A stretch of DNA of 64,000 nucleotides from Terriglobia bacterium (GCA_021325175.1 JAJPHS010000152.1:16148-80147); one strand, 5' to 3'; positions 24,512 to 33,256 are shown, numbered from the stretch's first letter. Program-made: numbers and translations. Notes: a model not told the origin generated them from the sequence alone.

Positions 24512-24549
24512 TGAAAATCCCCAATGCGCTATCCTCGGTTTCAGAGCCG

Positions 24550-25383
24550 ATGCTTGCGCGCAACGCAATCCGGACGCTCGCAGCCGTCGTGGCTATCGCC
24601 GGAGTCGCTTTCGCCTTTCAACGCCCGTTCCATCAATATCCCGGCGTCGAATATTTCCAATTCGAGCTCCCGCCCGATTATCAGCAGCCCGCCGAATTCG
24701 CCTTCGCCCGCCTCATGTTCCCCCCCGGCCCCCTCGACGGCTACTACCCGCGCTTTCAAGGCGACTGGCGCAAAGGTCTTTCGCTCTGGACTCAGGATTA
24801 TCCCCGCGCCGACCGCCATTTCTCGCAAGCCCTGCGCCGCCTCACTCGCGTAACCGTGCGCAGCGTCGAGCAGCCCATCGAGCTCGAAGACGACTCCGAA
24901 GTTTTCAACTGGCCCTGGTTGTACGCCGTCCAAGTCGGCGAATGGGGATTGAACGAGGACGAAGGCCGCATCCTGCGCGAATATCTTCTGCGCGGCGGAT
25001 TCTTCATGGCCGACGATTTTCACGGCGCCGCCGAATGGGGCGAATTTCAAAAGCGAATCCAGTTCGCTTTCCCCGATCGTCCCATCGTCGATATCCCCGA
25101 TAACGACCCGATCTTTCACACCGTCTACGATCTCTCCGATCGTTTTCAGGTCCCCGGCCAGGCCCATCTCCGCCTCGGTTACAAAGCCAACGGACCCGAC
25201 AGCATCGGCGCGCACTGGCGCGGCATTTACGACGACAAGGGCCGCATCATGGTCGCGATTTCCTACAACTCCGATCTCGGCGACGCCTGGGAATACGCCG
25301 ACGATCCCTATTACCCCGAAAAATTCTCCGGCCTCGCCATTCGCGTCGGAGTAAACTACGTGATTTACGCCCTCACCCACTAA
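24550..25383 (+). CDS. DUF4159 domain protein
   Basis: A 277-residue exported protein: residues 1-23 are a signal-like segment (RTLAAVVAIAGVAFAF). The remainder fits the DUF4159 family of ThuA-like flavodoxin-fold domains, with FAFARLMFPPGP, WTQDYPRADRHFSQALRRL, LREYLLRGGFFMADDFHG and VGVNYVIYALTH. Function in this family is unknown; members are common in Acidobacteriota and often lie near MoxR-type complexes, which are not present here. The downstream VOC gene starts one base after its stop, suggesting one transcript. Confidence 0.8.
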   Translation: MLARNAIRTLAAVVAIAGVAFAFQRPFHQYPGVEYFQFELPPDYQQPAEFAFARLMFPPGPLDGYYPRFQGDWRKGLSLWTQDYPRADRHFSQALRRLTRVTVRSVEQPIELEDDSEVFNWPWLYAVQVGEWGLNEDEGRILREYLLRGGFFMADDFHGAAEWGEFQKRIQFAFPDRPIVDIPDNDPIFHTVYDLSDRFQVPGQAHLRLGYKANGPDSIGAHWRGIYDDKGRIMVAISYNSDLGDAWEYADDPYYPEKFSGLAIRVGVNYVIYALTH

Positions 25384-25384
25384 C

Positions 25385-25795
25385 ATGCGGATCAACGGAG
25401 TCGCCGAAACCGCAATCGACGTCGAAAACGTAGCCCGCTCCGCCGATTTCTACCAGCGCCTCTTCGGCCTCCGCAAACTCCAGGGCGACGATCATTTCTG
25501 CGTCCTCGAAGTCCCCGGCAACGCCGTTTTTCTCATTTTTCAAAGGGACTCGCGCCACAAACCCGCACCCACTCCCGGCGGCCTGATTCCCCCGCACGGA
25601 TCCACCGGCGAAATTCATTTCGCCTTCAAAATCTCCCGCGATGCTCTCGATTCCTGCGCCGCCGAACTTAACTCCCAAGGCATCCCCATCGAAAGCCGCG
25701 TCGATTGGCCGCGCGGCGGCGTCAGCCTCTACTTCCGCGATCCCGATCACCATTTGGTCGAACTCCTCACTCCCGGCTGCTGGCCCAATTACTGA
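25385..25795 (+). CDS. VOC superfamily (glyoxalase/dioxygenase-like) protein
   Basis: The protein has 136 residues with one full VOC fold of two beta-alpha-beta-beta-beta units: DVENVARSADFYQRLFGL, then EIHFAFKISRDAL and VSLYFRDPDHHLVELL. Metal ligands can be proposed (His in GEIHFAF, Glu in HLVELL), but the first ligand position in DVENV is not a histidine. It could be a lyase, a dioxygenase or a binding protein for a resistance factor; the substrate cannot be told. It starts one base after the stop of the DUF4159 gene. Confidence 0.82.
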   Translation: MRINGVAETAIDVENVARSADFYQRLFGLRKLQGDDHFCVLEVPGNAVFLIFQRDSRHKPAPTPGGLIPPHGSTGEIHFAFKISRDALDSCAAELNSQGIPIESRVDWPRGGVSLYFRDPDHHLVELLTPGCWPNY

Positions 25796-25827
25796 TGGCC
25801 GCCGGCTTCGCATTAAACTGAAAAGCA

Positions 25828-27192
25828 ATGAAATTCCTTCTGATTTTCACCACCCTGACCCTCCTCCAAGCGCAGCCCAATCTCGAAAAATCCCTGGATG
25901 ACGCGATCTCGACAGCCCTCAAGAAAACCGGCGCTCCCAGCGTCTCCGTCGCCGTCGTCGAAAACGGACGCCTCGTCTACGCCAAAGCCTTCGGCCTCGC
26001 CGATCTCGCCGCAAATCGCCCTGCCGACCCCCATACGCGCTACGCCGTCGGCTCCATCTCCAAGGAATTTACCGCCGCCGCTCTGCTTCTCCTCCAGCAG
26101 CAAGGCAGGCTTTCCCTCGACGATCACGTCTCAAAATATTTCCCCGATCTCACCCGAGCCAACGAAATCACCATCCGCCAGCTTCTTTCGCACACCTCCG
26201 GCTACGAAGACTACGCCCCGCAGGATTACCTGATTCCCGAATGGACCGAGCCCACCACCCCGCTCGCCATCCTCGATCGCTGGGCCAAAAAGCCGCTCAA
26301 TTTCGACCCCGGAACAAAATGGCAATACAGCAATACGAACTACGTTCTCGCCGGCGCGATTTTTGAAAAAGTCTCCGGCCAGGGCCTCGTGGATTTTCTT
26401 CGAAAAAATATCTTCGAGCCGCTCGGAATGCAATCCGCCTCGGACTGGCCCCCCGCGCAAACCACCGACGCGACGGCCTATACGCGCTATGCCTTGGGTC
26501 CGCCGCGTCCCGCCAGGCGCGAAGGACCCGGCTGGTATTTCGCCGCCGGCGAGCTTGCCATGACCCCCTCCGATCTCGCCAAATGGGACCTCGCGTTCCT
26601 TCAAAAGAAAATTCTTTCGCCCGCTTCCTACGAGCAATTCACCCGTGAAGTGAAGCTCGCCAATGGCGACTCCACTCATTACGCCCTCGGGCTCCAGCTT
26701 GGCGAAATCGCCCGTATGCCCACCATCGAGCACGGCGGCGAAGTTTCCGGCTTTTTGTCCTCAAATCGCATCTTTCCGACGCGAAATGGCGCAATTATCG
26801 TTCTTTCAAACCAGGATATCGTCAATCTCGTCGGACCGCTCGCCAATCGCCTTGCGCGAATCGCCTTCGTCACCGAACCCGCCGCGCCGCCGCCGTCCGC
26901 GACAGCCCAAGTCGAACAAATCCTCACGGCTCTTCAAAACGGCAAAATCAATCGGAGCTTATTCACCGCCAACGCCAATAGCTATTTCACCGAAACCGCG
27001 CTCCAGGATTGCAAAAATTCCCTAACCCCTCTCGGAAAACTTGAATCGATCGAGCCGGTTTCGGAAAATTTGAGAGGCGGGATGATCCATCGCTCCTATC
27101 GCGCCGTCTTCGCGAAAAAAACTCTGCTTCTTAACATCTACGTCCTTGAGGACGGCAAATACGAGCAATTCCTGGTCGAAGATCAGTTGTGA
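25828..27192 (+). CDS. Serine hydrolase, class C beta-lactamase/penicillin-binding-like
   Basis: The protein has 454 residues with a signal peptide (residues 1-16). Catalytic motifs are clear: SISK in YAVGSISKEFTAAALLLL (the S-x-x-K nucleophile), Y-x-N in QYSNTNYVLAG, and a HGG box in IEHGGEVSGFLS. These are typical of exported esterases and peptidases of the class C beta-lactamase fold acting in the periplasm. A C-terminal region after residue 360 is likely a separate small NTF2-like or accessory domain (VEQILTALQNGKINRSLF). Its substrate is unknown; family members often act on peptides or esters and are not necessarily resistance factors. Confidence 0.88.
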   Translation: MKFLLIFTTLTLLQAQPNLEKSLDDAISTALKKTGAPSVSVAVVENGRLVYAKAFGLADLAANRPADPHTRYAVGSISKEFTAAALLLLQQQGRLSLDDHVSKYFPDLTRANEITIRQLLSHTSGYEDYAPQDYLIPEWTEPTTPLAILDRWAKKPLNFDPGTKWQYSNTNYVLAGAIFEKVSGQGLVDFLRKNIFEPLGMQSASDWPPAQTTDATAYTRYALGPPRPARREGPGWYFAAGELAMTPSDLAKWDLAFLQKKILSPASYEQFTREVKLANGDSTHYALGLQLGEIARMPTIEHGGEVSGFLSSNRIFPTRNGAIIVLSNQDIVNLVGPLANRLARIAFVTEPAAPPPSATAQVEQILTALQNGKINRSLFTANANSYFTETALQDCKNSLTPLGKLESIEPVSENLRGGMIHRSYRAVFAKKTLLLNIYVLEDGKYEQFLVEDQL

Positions 27193-27578
27193 GCGCACGC
27201 CCGGCGCAGCTCCGGCAGCGTCAGCGCGCAAATTGCGAAATTGGCCGACGCGGCGGCGATGCAGTACGGGCACCACGCTTTTTCGCGCCGCAGATACCAC
27301 AGCGAGACGCCGCTTTCCATCGCCCCCTTCGCCGCCGCGACAATGGCGATCCACCGCGGCCGCTCCTCTCCGCCGAACGCCGCGATCGGAAGATTCGTCG
27401 CGAAGCTGGCGGCCGATAAGACTCCATCCGGCACGCCCCAGGCAAACGCCTCCGGCGAAAGCGTCACCTTTCCCGCGCCGGGCAGCCGCTTCAGGATGCC
27501 GGTTTGAAGCAGCGCGACCGCTCCCATAGCCGCCATTCCCACCAGCGACGCGCCGATGATCCCGCGCCGGCACCGCAT
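27183..27578 (-). CDS. VKOR-like membrane protein with only one cysteine pair
   Basis: The protein has 131 residues from the ATG at 27578 (the frame extends to 27629). It has about four membrane segments and a CPYC motif (AWCPYCIAAASANFAIC) like the active site of vitamin K epoxide reductase homologues, which reoxidise DsbA-type partners. The upstream loop that normally carries a second cysteine pair reads VPDGVLSAASFATNLPIAAF, keeping the surrounding pattern but no cysteine. It may therefore be a degenerate or divergent member. It overlaps the end of the convergent serine hydrolase gene by 10 bases. Confidence 0.6.
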   Translation of the reverse strand: MRCRRGIIGASLVGMAAMGAVALLQTGILKRLPGAGKVTLSPEAFAWGVPDGVLSAASFATNLPIAAFGGEERPRWIAIVAAAKGAMESGVSLWYLRREKAWCPYCIAAASANFAICALTLPELRRACAHN

Positions 27579-27700
27579 CTCAATTCGCCTGGAACTGCGA
27601 AGCTCGTCTCGCAATCGGACCGGTGTCATACCGGTTAGACTCCGCCTCGCAAGCGCCGTATCCGTAGTGCTGGCCTGCTCAAAGGGTATACTATCTCTCG

Positions 27701-28714
27701 ATGAAACGTCTCGCGATGTTGCTCCTCTCTCTTGCTCTGCTCGTTTTCGCCGACGGACCGTACAAGGTCATCAAAGTCGCCAAAGCCGGCGGCGCCGGCG
27801 GATTCGATTACGTCTATGCCGATTCGGCCGGCCGCAAGCTCTACATCCCGCGCACCGGACCTTCGCCGCGCATCACCGTTTTCAATCTCGATACGCTGGA
27901 GAGCGCCGGCGAAATCCCCAACGCCAGCGCCCACGGCGTCGCCGTCTCCGATAAATCGAATCACGGATTCGCCACCAGCAAACCCGTCGTGATGTGGGAC
28001 GCCAAGACGCTGCGCACCATCAAAACCATTGACGTCGAAGGCAATCCCGACGGCATCATGCACGACCCCTTTAACGATCGGGTCTACGTCTTCAGCCACC
28101 GCGCTCCCAACGCCACCGTCATCGATGCCGCCGATGGAACCGTCAAGGGTACGATCGACCTCGGCGGCGCGCCGGAACAGGCGGTCAGCGATGGCAAGGG
28201 GAAAATCTACGTCGATATCGAGGACAAAGGCAACATCGCCGTGGTCGATGCGAAATCGATGAGCGTCGTCACGCACTACGACCTTCAAGGCAAAGGCGGC
28301 GTCTGCGCCGGTCTCGCCATGGACGTGAAAAACGAGCTTCTGTTCGCCTCCTGCCGCAATCCGCAGACGATGGTCATTCTGAGCGCGCGCGACGGAAAAA
28401 TTCTCAACGCGCTTCCCATCGGCCAGGGCACCGACGGCGCGGTTTTCAATCCGAAAACGAAGGAAGCGTTCAGCTCGCAAGGCGACGGCACGCTTACCAT
28501 CATTAAAGAAAACAGTCCCACCAGTTTCGCCATCGAGCAGACGCTTGAAACCATGAAGACCGCGAAAACGCTCACGCTTGACAGCAAAACCGGCCATCTT
28601 CTCTTAATCGCCGCGGAATTCGGCCCGCCGGCGCCTCCCGCGCAGCCCGGCGGCCGGGCCGGACGTGGCCAGATGGTTCCCGATTCGTTCTCGATCATCG
28701 TTGTGGGAAAATGA
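27701..28714 (+). CDS. YncE-like beta-propeller protein, exported
   Basis: The protein has 337 residues with a signal peptide (residues 1-17) and repeated propeller blades of the YncE/SMP type: FDYVYADSAGRKLYIPRTG, DGIMHDPFNDRVYVFSHRAP, EQAVSDGKGKIYVDIEDKG and KTLTLDSKTGHLLLIAAEF. Such periplasmic seven-bladed propellers bind partners or nucleic acid or have no known activity. A Gly/Pro-rich insertion near residue 310 interrupts the last blade. It is followed 7 bases later by a small Cys/His-rich gene. Confidence 0.85.
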   Translation: MKRLAMLLLSLALLVFADGPYKVIKVAKAGGAGGFDYVYADSAGRKLYIPRTGPSPRITVFNLDTLESAGEIPNASAHGVAVSDKSNHGFATSKPVVMWDAKTLRTIKTIDVEGNPDGIMHDPFNDRVYVFSHRAPNATVIDAADGTVKGTIDLGGAPEQAVSDGKGKIYVDIEDKGNIAVVDAKSMSVVTHYDLQGKGGVCAGLAMDVKNELLFASCRNPQTMVILSARDGKILNALPIGQGTDGAVFNPKTKEAFSSQGDGTLTIIKENSPTSFAIEQTLETMKTAKTLTLDSKTGHLLLIAAEFGPPAPPAQPGGRAGRGQMVPDSFSIIVVGK

Positions 28715-28721
28715 TGAGTTG

Positions 28722-29036
28722 ATGGCGCGCGGAATTTTTCTGTCGCTCGCATTCCTGATCTCCGCGATGCTCGCCATGGGCGCTTATCAATGCGCCACGG
28801 CCTGCGTGGATGACGTCTGCACCCCGCCCTGCCACGCGCATTCTCATGCCCCTCTGTGCGCGCATCAGGCGCAGCGCGCGGTACTTGTAAAATCGCCGCA
28901 ACCGGTCCCGCAGCCCGCGGCCCTGTCCGGGATTTCGGAAATCGAAGTCCCGGCGCAATCGGTCGCCCACATCCCTCTCGTTTTTAAATTTACTTTGCGC
29001 GCGATCCTCCTCACCTCGCCCGTCCTCCGGATCTAG
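28722..29036 (+). CDS. Small exported Cys/His-rich protein
   Basis: The protein has 104 residues from the ATG at 28722. A signal-like segment (residues 1-22) is followed by a Cys/His cluster (CATACVDDVCTPPCHAHSHA then PLCAHQ) with five cysteines and several histidines, which could bind a metal ion such as copper or zinc. No family is recognised. It lies between the propeller gene and a predicted outer-membrane barrel gene, all on the same strand, suggesting a small exported operon. The metal idea is inference from composition only. Confidence 0.6.
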   Translation: MARGIFLSLAFLISAMLAMGAYQCATACVDDVCTPPCHAHSHAPLCAHQAQRAVLVKSPQPVPQPAALSGISEIEVPAQSVAHIPLVFKFTLRAILLTSPVLRI

Positions 29037-29114
29037 CAGACTTTCGCTCTGTTCGACCGCGCGGGATGAATCCCGCCCACCAATTACTTCCTCGCGACGA
29101 AAAGGACACAATTC

Positions 29115-30320
29115 GTGCGTATTTTGAGCTTTTCTATTCTTGCGTGCGCTCTCGTTCACGCCCAAAACGGCGGCATGAACATGGTCGATATGAATCCGTC
29201 GTCCATGTACCTGGCCAATCTCGCCAGCGGGACTTCGGTCAATCCCGACGCGTGGGCCATGCCGATGCGGATGGCTCCGCTGGGCAGGTGGAATACGATG
29301 CTGATGGGCAACGGCTTTCTGGTCGATACGCAGCAAACCGGACCGCGCGGCCACGACAAGCTTTATTCCACCAACTGGATGATGGCCGCCGCCGAACATC
29401 GCCTTGGCTCGGGCGGCGCGTTTCAAGCCGTGCTCATGCTGAGCCTGGAGCCCGCCACGATCACAAATCGCAGCTACCCGCTTTTGTTTCAAACAGGAGA
29501 GACCGCCTATGGCAAACCGCTCATCGACGCGCAGCATCCACACAACTTCATCATGGCCCTGGGATTTCATTACACCAACGAAATCGCCGAGCACACTTTC
29601 CTCGATCTTTACTTTGCCCCCGTGGGCGATCCGGCTCTCGGCCCCGTTGCCTTTCCCCACCGCGCCTCCGCCCTGGAGATCCCGCAAGCGCCCCTCGCGC
29701 ATCACCTTCAGGACTCGACGCACATCTCCGACGAAGTCCTCACCGCCGGCATCCAGCGCAAGAAAGTCAAGCTTGAAGCCAGCGGCTTCCACGGCGCCGA
29801 GCCGGGCGAAAACCGCTGGATCATTCAAACCGGCGGGATCGATTCCTGGTCCGCCCGCGTCTGGTATTTCCCGTCGGCAAATTGGGCCGCGCAGGTTTCC
29901 GCCGGCCGTCTCCATCATCCCGAAGCGCTCGAACCCGGCGATCAGTTCCGTTCGAGCGCTTCTCTGGCATACACCAAAGGCCGCTGGTCCTCGAGCCTGA
30001 TCTGGGGGCGCGCGCACCTCACCGACACTCACGCGAATCTCAATTCGTATCTCGCAGAAACCGTGGCGCCCATTGCGCGGAAGAATTTCGTGACCGGCCG
30101 GGTCGAACTCGCCGACAAGGAATTGTCGGTTCCCGGCGTCTATCGCATCCGGGCCTACACCGCCGGCTACACACGCGATATCGATCTGGCGCGTAGTTTC
30201 GAAACCGGCGTCGGCGCAAACATTTCTTTTTATTCCATCCCGGAGTCTCTTAAACCGGTTTATAGCGATCATCCCGCCGGCGTCAATCTGTATTTGCGAG
30301 TCCGTCTTCGTTCGAATTGA
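29115..30320 (+). CDS. Outer-membrane beta-barrel-like protein
   Basis: The protein has 401 residues with a signal peptide (residues 1-16) and many alternating amphipathic strands such as AQVSAGRLHHPEALEPGDQ, SSASLAYTKGRWSSSLIWG and VYRIRAYTAGYTRDIDLA, ending in VNLYLRVRLRSN. These suggest a beta barrel. It is unusually rich in Met and His near the N-terminus (MNMVDMNPSSMYLAN, QHPHNFIMALGFHYT). I recall similar proteins near heavy-metal resistance genes, but no such gene is adjacent. Function uncertain. Confidence 0.6.
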   Translation: MRILSFSILACALVHAQNGGMNMVDMNPSSMYLANLASGTSVNPDAWAMPMRMAPLGRWNTMLMGNGFLVDTQQTGPRGHDKLYSTNWMMAAAEHRLGSGGAFQAVLMLSLEPATITNRSYPLLFQTGETAYGKPLIDAQHPHNFIMALGFHYTNEIAEHTFLDLYFAPVGDPALGPVAFPHRASALEIPQAPLAHHLQDSTHISDEVLTAGIQRKKVKLEASGFHGAEPGENRWIIQTGGIDSWSARVWYFPSANWAAQVSAGRLHHPEALEPGDQFRSSASLAYTKGRWSSSLIWGRAHLTDTHANLNSYLAETVAPIARKNFVTGRVELADKELSVPGVYRIRAYTAGYTRDIDLARSFETGVGANISFYSIPESLKPVYSDHPAGVNLYLRVRLRSN

Positions 30321-30379
30321 CCGGCCGGCGCATGTCCCTACTCCGCCCAGCCTCGCCCGATTTGTGAAATCATACCCAC

Positions 30380-31591
30380 ATGACTCGACGCCTTCCGCTG
30401 CTTTTTTCCGCCGCGCTGCTCGCCGCGGGCCAGCAAATCGTCCAATTCAAGGACCACGTCATCGAGGAGAATGAACCCGGCGGATACGCCGTCATCGTCG
30501 CCGATATCAATCACGATGGTAAACCCGACGTGATCGGCGTCAGCCAGCAGGTCCACAAACTGATTTGGTATGAAAATCCCTCCTGGACGCCGCACACCAT
30601 CGTGGACGATGTTGCGGGCATCGTGAATCTCGCGGCTTACGACATCGACGGCGACGGCGTCCCCGAAATCGCCATAGAATCGGGATTTGCCATGCAGCAG
30701 GCGAAAAGTCCGGGCCTGGTGTGGCTGCTGGCGCATCAAGGCGACCCGCGCGAGCCGTGGAAGATGATCAAAATCGATCAATACCCGACCGCGCATCACA
30801 TTGCCTGGGCCGATATCGACGGCAGCGGTCACAAGGCGCTGATCATGTCGCCGCTGGTCGGCCCAACCAATGCCGCGCCGAAGTACGAAGGGAAGACGCC
30901 GCTGTTCTGGTATCGCGTCCCGAAAGACTGGTCCGGCCCATGGAAACGCGAAACGATCGACGACGAGATCAGCGGAATCGCGCATCGCGTCCGCATCGTT
31001 CAATGGGACACGAAGGGCAAGAAGGAACAGGTGCTGCTCACCAGCTTTGAAGGCGCGGCGCTTTACACCGCCGAGGGCAAGGGCGACAACATCAAATGGC
31101 GGAAGAAGCTGATCGTCTCCGGCCACGATTCAGAGCCAGCGCCGCGCCTGGGCGCGAGCGATTTGAAGATCGCGCATCTCGGCAAGAAGCGTTTCCTTGC
31201 CGCCGTCGAGCCGTGGCATGGAAACGAAGTTGTCGTCTACACCGATAACGGCAAGGGCGGATGGAATCGCAAGGTGATCTATAACCAACTCACCGAAGGA
31301 CACGAAATTTGCGTCGGCGATTTCAACGGCGACGGCCGCGACGAGATTGTCGCCGGAGATCGCGCGCGCGGCAAAATCGCCAGCGCGCATCTGTTCTATT
31401 CGAGCGATGAAACGGGGGCGGATTGGCGGCATGAAGAGCTGGATCATTTGCAAATGTCGGCTTCCGGCTGTCAGGTGGCGGACCTCAACGGCGACGGCCG
31501 CCCGGATATCGTGATGATCGGCGGCGCCACGCACAATATCAAGTGGTATGAAAACCTCGGCCCCGCGAAAACGTCCGGTTCCAGCCGTTAG
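30380..31591 (+). CDS. FG-GAP/VCBS repeat protein, exported
   Basis: The protein has 403 residues with a signal peptide (about 1-18). Several calcium-binding FG-GAP-type units occur: VADINHDGKPDVIGV, YDIDGDGVPEIAIE, GDFNGDGRDEIVAG and ADLNGDGRPDIVMIGG. The D-x-N/D-x-D-G-x-x-D loops are Ca2+ ligands in a beta-propeller like that of integrin alpha. Such secreted proteins are abundant in Acidobacteriota; partner and substrate unknown. Another member of this broad class, with an UnbV-type end, lies at 36197-37672. Confidence 0.85.
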   Translation: MTRRLPLLFSAALLAAGQQIVQFKDHVIEENEPGGYAVIVADINHDGKPDVIGVSQQVHKLIWYENPSWTPHTIVDDVAGIVNLAAYDIDGDGVPEIAIESGFAMQQAKSPGLVWLLAHQGDPREPWKMIKIDQYPTAHHIAWADIDGSGHKALIMSPLVGPTNAAPKYEGKTPLFWYRVPKDWSGPWKRETIDDEISGIAHRVRIVQWDTKGKKEQVLLTSFEGAALYTAEGKGDNIKWRKKLIVSGHDSEPAPRLGASDLKIAHLGKKRFLAAVEPWHGNEVVVYTDNGKGGWNRKVIYNQLTEGHEICVGDFNGDGRDEIVAGDRARGKIASAHLFYSSDETGADWRHEELDHLQMSASGCQVADLNGDGRPDIVMIGGATHNIKWYENLGPAKTSGSSR

Positions 31592-31660
31592 CTTTTGCCT
31601 ACATCGATCTGAAACACGGACCTGCCCGGTGACTCTATCCTAATGGAGGTATCCACCGGA

Positions 31661-32200
31661 ATGCTGCGTGAACTACTGGTAGAGGAACTGCGCGATCTTT
31701 ATCATGCCGAAGGACAGCTAGTCAAAGCGCTGCCCAAAATGGCGAAAGCCGCCAAATCCCCCAAGCTCAAGGAAGCGATCCAGCGCCACCTGACCGAGAC
31801 CGAGGGGCACGTCGAGCGTTTGCAAAAGGCGTTCGAGCTGCTCGGCGAAAAACAGAAAGCCAAGCCCTGCAAGGGAATGATGGGCATCGTGGAAGAAGGC
31901 CGGGAGGTGATCGAGGAAGGCAAGCGCCGCGATGAGATCGATGCCGATCTGGCGCTGATCGGCGCGGCCCAGCGCGTCGAGCATTATGAGATCGCCGCCT
32001 ATGGTACGGCTCGCGCGATGGCGGAGCGGCTGGGCGAGGATCGCCTGGTGCGCCTGCTCAGCCAGACGCTTCAGGAAGAAGAGAACGCGGATCAAAAGCT
32101 CACCAAGATCGCCGAGCCGATGCTCCGCGAATCGGAAACGGGCGGGGAAGAAGAGGAAGACGAAGAGATGGAAATGGAGGAGGAAGAAGAAGAAGTTTAG
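31661..32200 (+). CDS. YciE/YciF-type ferritin-like protein (DUF892)
   Basis: A 179-residue four-helix protein. MLRELLVEELRDLYHAEGQL and LPKMAKAAKSPKLKEAIQRH match the family start, with a second helix pair containing LIGAAQRVEHYEIAAYGTAR and QTLQEEENADQKL. Glu and His residues are spaced as in ferritin-like di-metal sites. Members are linked to stress responses but their reaction is unsettled. The ATG at 31661 is preceded by GGAGG at 11 bases, whereas the upstream ATG (31643) overlaps that site. The C-terminus is an odd stretch of almost only Glu and Asp (last 25 residues). Confidence 0.85.
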   Translation: MLRELLVEELRDLYHAEGQLVKALPKMAKAAKSPKLKEAIQRHLTETEGHVERLQKAFELLGEKQKAKPCKGMMGIVEEGREVIEEGKRRDEIDADLALIGAAQRVEHYEIAAYGTARAMAERLGEDRLVRLLSQTLQEEENADQKLTKIAEPMLRESETGGEEEEDEEMEMEEEEEEV

Positions 32201-32219
32201 CTTTTTTTGAAAGCGCCGA

Positions 32220-32256
32220 AAGCCCCCGGCGCCAGGGCGGGGGCTTCGCTATTTTT
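32220..32256 (+). terminator. Intrinsic terminator after the YciE/F-like gene
   Basis: AAGCCCCC (32220-32227) pairs with GGGGGCTT (32239-32246) in an 8-bp GC-rich stem with an 11-base loop; a T-run (32252-32256) follows five bases later. This should end transcription of the ferritin-like gene before the convergent kinase gene at 32309. Confidence 0.8.
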
Positions 32257-32308
32257 GGAAGCGGATCGCGCAACGAATCCCGGCATGATGCCGGGCGGGC
32301 CTGGAACC

Positions 32309-33256
32309 TCAGACCGCGCGCACTTCCACCTGTTTATAAACCGCTTTCACCTGCTCGATGGTAGGAAACGTCATGCCCGGCAGCCTGGCTTTCGCGGTGC
32401 CGGCCGCGACGCCCCAGCGCAGCGATTCGGAGAACGATTTTTTCTTCCACATGCTCCAGGTGAACGCGGCCGCCATGGCATCGCCGGCGCCGATGGGGCA
32501 GAGCGCGTCGATGTGCGGCGGGGTCGCTTCGAACACGCCTTCGCGGCTTGAGCCGACGGCGCCGCGGCTGCCCAGCGATAAGATCACCGATTCCGGACCC
32601 ATCTTCTGAATCCGGCCGACCGCCTCCAGGATCTGGCTGCGGGTAACGAGCGCGCGGCCCAGCAGCCGCTCGCCTTCGTGCTGATTCGGAGTGATGACGG
32701 TGGGCCGCGCCTCCAGGGAATGCAGCAGCGCGTCGCCTTCGGTGTCCACCAGCGTCTTTACCCCGCGCTTTTTCGCGAGCTGGATAATCTCGCAATAAAA
32801 TTCGGTGGAGACTCCGGGAGGAATGCTGCCGCAGATCATAAGCCAGGTGGATTTGGACAGCCGCGCCTCGACGCGCGCGCGAAGCTCGGCGAGCTCCGCC
32901 ACCGCGATCGGCTGGCCCACTTCATTCAGCTTGATGGTCAGGCCCTGCTTATCGGAAATAGTGAAATTGGTGCGGCTTTCGCTTCGCACGCGCACCACTT
33001 CAAACGGGAAGCCGACGCCGGCGAGCATTCTTTCGATCCGCTCCCCCGCCGCGCCGCCGGCCGCCAGCAGCGCCAGCGTCTTGCCGCCGAGCCGGTGCAC
33101 CACCAGCGAGGCGTTGATGCCGCGTCCGCCGGCCGCTTCGGTGCGGTCCAGAATGTAGGCGCGATCTTCGAACACCAGCCGGTCGACGCTCACCGTGCGA
33201 TCGATCGCCGGATTAATGGTTAACGTGAGAATCAATTTTAAAAGTTGAGCGCGCAC
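32309..33256 (-). CDS. PfkB-family sugar kinase (1-phosphofructokinase/6-phosphofructokinase-like)
   Basis: The protein has up to 315 residues with the PfkB signatures: the N-terminal TLTINPAIDRTV, the glycine-rich ILDRTEAAGGRGINASLVVH, and the C-terminal IGAGDAMAAAF anion-hole motif with its catalytic aspartate. The TLTINPAID start is typical of FruK/PfkB/LacC-type sugar-phosphate kinases, so the substrate is likely fructose-6-phosphate, fructose-1-phosphate or tagatose-6-phosphate. No PTS genes lie nearby, which makes a PfkB role in glycolysis attractive, but this is inference. GTG 33256 opens the frame, while TTG 33235 (MILTLTINPAID) fits the family start better. Confidence 0.85.
   Translation of the reverse strand: MRAQLLKLILTLTINPAIDRTVSVDRLVFEDRAYILDRTEAAGGRGINASLVVHRLGGKTLALLAAGGAAGERIERMLAGVGFPFEVVRVRSESRTNFTISDKQGLTIKLNEVGQPIAVAELAELRARVEARLSKSTWLMICGSIPPGVSTEFYCEIIQLAKKRGVKTLVDTEGDALLHSLEARPTVITPNQHEGERLLGRALVTRSQILEAVGRIQKMGPESVILSLGSRGAVGSSREGVFEATPPHIDALCPIGAGDAMAAAFTWSMWKKKSFSESLRWGVAAGTAKARLPGMTFPTIEQVKAVYKQVEVRAV

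Noticed and set aside
7964-24549. Attachment-site repeats flanking the virion module
   Set aside because: Both borders were read for direct repeats and tRNA ends; none was seen.
28695-30272. Long minus-strand open frame (525 codons) opposite the small Cys-rich and barrel genes
   Set aside because: It is the antisense shadow of well-supported plus-strand genes in GC-rich DNA; its translation is Arg/His/Gly-rich without any recognisable motif.
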